NCBI GenBank assembly: GCA_029219245.1
Contig: JAQXTA010000043.1
Coordinates: forward strand, 27,621 to 91,620
Length of the DNA: 64,000 nucleotides
Source of the DNA: Lachnospiraceae bacterium
GTDB taxonomy: Bacteria > Bacillota > Clostridia > Lachnospirales > Lachnospiraceae
Reading direction: 5' to 3'
In this document: positions 63,861 to 64,000 of the stretch, piece after piece
How positions within the stretch are numbered: position 1 is the first letter of the stretch
Layout: each line of letters starts with the position of its first letter
Notes under the pieces: model-generated
Told to the model about the DNA's origin: nothing
Seen by the model: only the letters and a program-made list of their open reading frames with translations
Databases searched by the model: none
Made by a program: the position numbers and the translations under genes

Positions 63861-64000
63861 ATCGAGTAGGAGGAATTTCTCTTAAATGAGAAATTCCGAC
63901 CTCTCACACCACCGTGCGTACCGTTCGGTACACGGCGGTTCAATCAACTTAACAAGTAACACGCCTTTCAGTGTAGTAATCTAACATTGAGACTAATCCA
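63861..64000 (-). mobile_element. Group II intron, 3' end (domains V and VI)
   Basis: On the minus strand, entering from the window edge. Domain V lies at 63940-63908: a 9-bp lower stem ACCGCCGTG/CACGGTGGT with a CGC triad, a 2-base CG bulge on the 3' side, and an upper stem TACC/GGTA capped by GAAC. Domain VI is a 10-bp hairpin (GGAATTTCTC/GAGAAATTCC, 63897-63872), and the intron probably ends CTACTCGAT at 63861. The rest, including the 5' part, is outside the window. Confidence 0.82.
63949..64000 (-). CDS. Group II intron reverse transcriptase/maturase, C-terminal end (partial)
   Basis: Only the last 16 codons are seen (GLVSMLDYYTERRVTC then TAA at 63951-63949). The position, just before domain V of the intron, is where the intron-encoded protein ends. 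The assignment rests on this position more than on the short sequence. Confidence 0.6.
   Translation of the reverse strand, partial: GLVSMLDYYTERRVTC

Noticed and set aside
1..64000. CRISPR arrays, tRNA or rRNA genes
   Set aside because: No regularly spaced repeat set and no cloverleaf or rRNA-like stretch was seen on either strand.
1..64000. LoaP/NusG-type antiterminator or ops-like element for the long operons
   Set aside because: Looked for because such regulators often open Firmicute polysaccharide loci; no NusG-like gene or convincing element was found.

Overview
The window is about 62 kb of surface-glycan biosynthesis DNA from a low-to-mid GC Firmicute, most likely a gut Lachnospiraceae. 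Supporting this are strong Shine-Dalgarno sites, a stand-alone Spo0A DNA-binding domain, a DUF3048 lipoprotein, a DUF212 (divergent PAP2) protein, PglK/PglF/PglE/PglC-like genes, EpsG and Wzz of the Gram-positive type, and the 3' end of a group II intron. No tRNA, rRNA or CRISPR array was seen. Nearly all genes are on the minus strand, so transcription runs from high to low coordinates.

Layout by inferred transcription unit. (A) 18.8 to 0 kb: a Wzy/ligase-like protein, PglF-type dehydratase, PglE-type aminotransferase, PglC-type initiating transferase, ATP-grasp ligase 1, a GT4, a UDP-HexNAc dehydrogenase, a membrane protein, a UDP-HexNAc 4-epimerase, a GT10 fucosyltransferase-like enzyme, a formyltransferase, two GT4s, a DUF6020-like protein and an MBOAT acyltransferase cut by the window edge. 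(B) 25.2 to 18.9 kb: a WecE-like aminotransferase, a membrane protein, a GNAT, a GtrB-like GT2 and a second DUF6020-like protein. (C) 30.4 to 25.2 kb: a PglK-like ABC flippase, GtrA, acyltransferase-3 and a membrane protein. (D) 31.5 kb: a GT52 sialyltransferase-like enzyme. (E) 31.7 to 33.8 kb, plus strand: a fold-III PLP decarboxylase-like protein overlapping ATP-grasp ligase 2. (F, G, H) 33.8 to 42.6 kb: pseudaminic acid genes pseI, pseF, pseG, pseC and pseB, with a GT2 and a large membrane protein. A decayed GNAT lies at 42.6 to 42.9 kb. (I) 55.3 to 43 kb: a second Wzx/Wzy-style module (GT2s, WbaP-like transferase, Wzz, EpsG polymerase, GT4s, GT39-like protein). (J) 55.5 kb: the Spo0A-C regulator with its own promoter and terminator. 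(K) 59.8 to 56 kb: gmd, a membrane protein and fcl, facing a divergent AraC regulator. (L) 62 to 60.8 kb: rmlD and DUF212. (M) 62.3 kb: a DUF3048 lipoprotein, followed by the group II intron end.

How it fits together: Gmd and Fcl would make GDP-L-fucose for the GT10 enzyme about 50 kb away. PseB, PseC, PseG, PseI and PseF would make CMP-pseudaminic acid for the neighbouring GT52. The epimerase and dehydrogenase would make UDP-GalNAcA-type sugars, and PglF/PglE would make a UDP-4-amino-6-deoxy sugar. Two initiating phosphoglycosyl transferases and two polymerase-like proteins suggest two glycans. Only one flippase, of ABC type, is visible. Eight GT-C-like membrane proteins plus two GtrB-like enzymes and a GtrA suggest decoration outside the membrane.

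The most unusual points are these. Two ATP-grasp ligase paralogues sit in the two amino-sugar pathways, and neither pathway has its usual N-acetyltransferase gene alongside. One paralogue is translationally coupled to a PLP decarboxylase-like enzyme. A receiver-less Spo0A effector domain has phased repeats in its own promoter. The gmd promoter has 21-bp-phased repeats next to its -35 box, beside the divergent araC gene.
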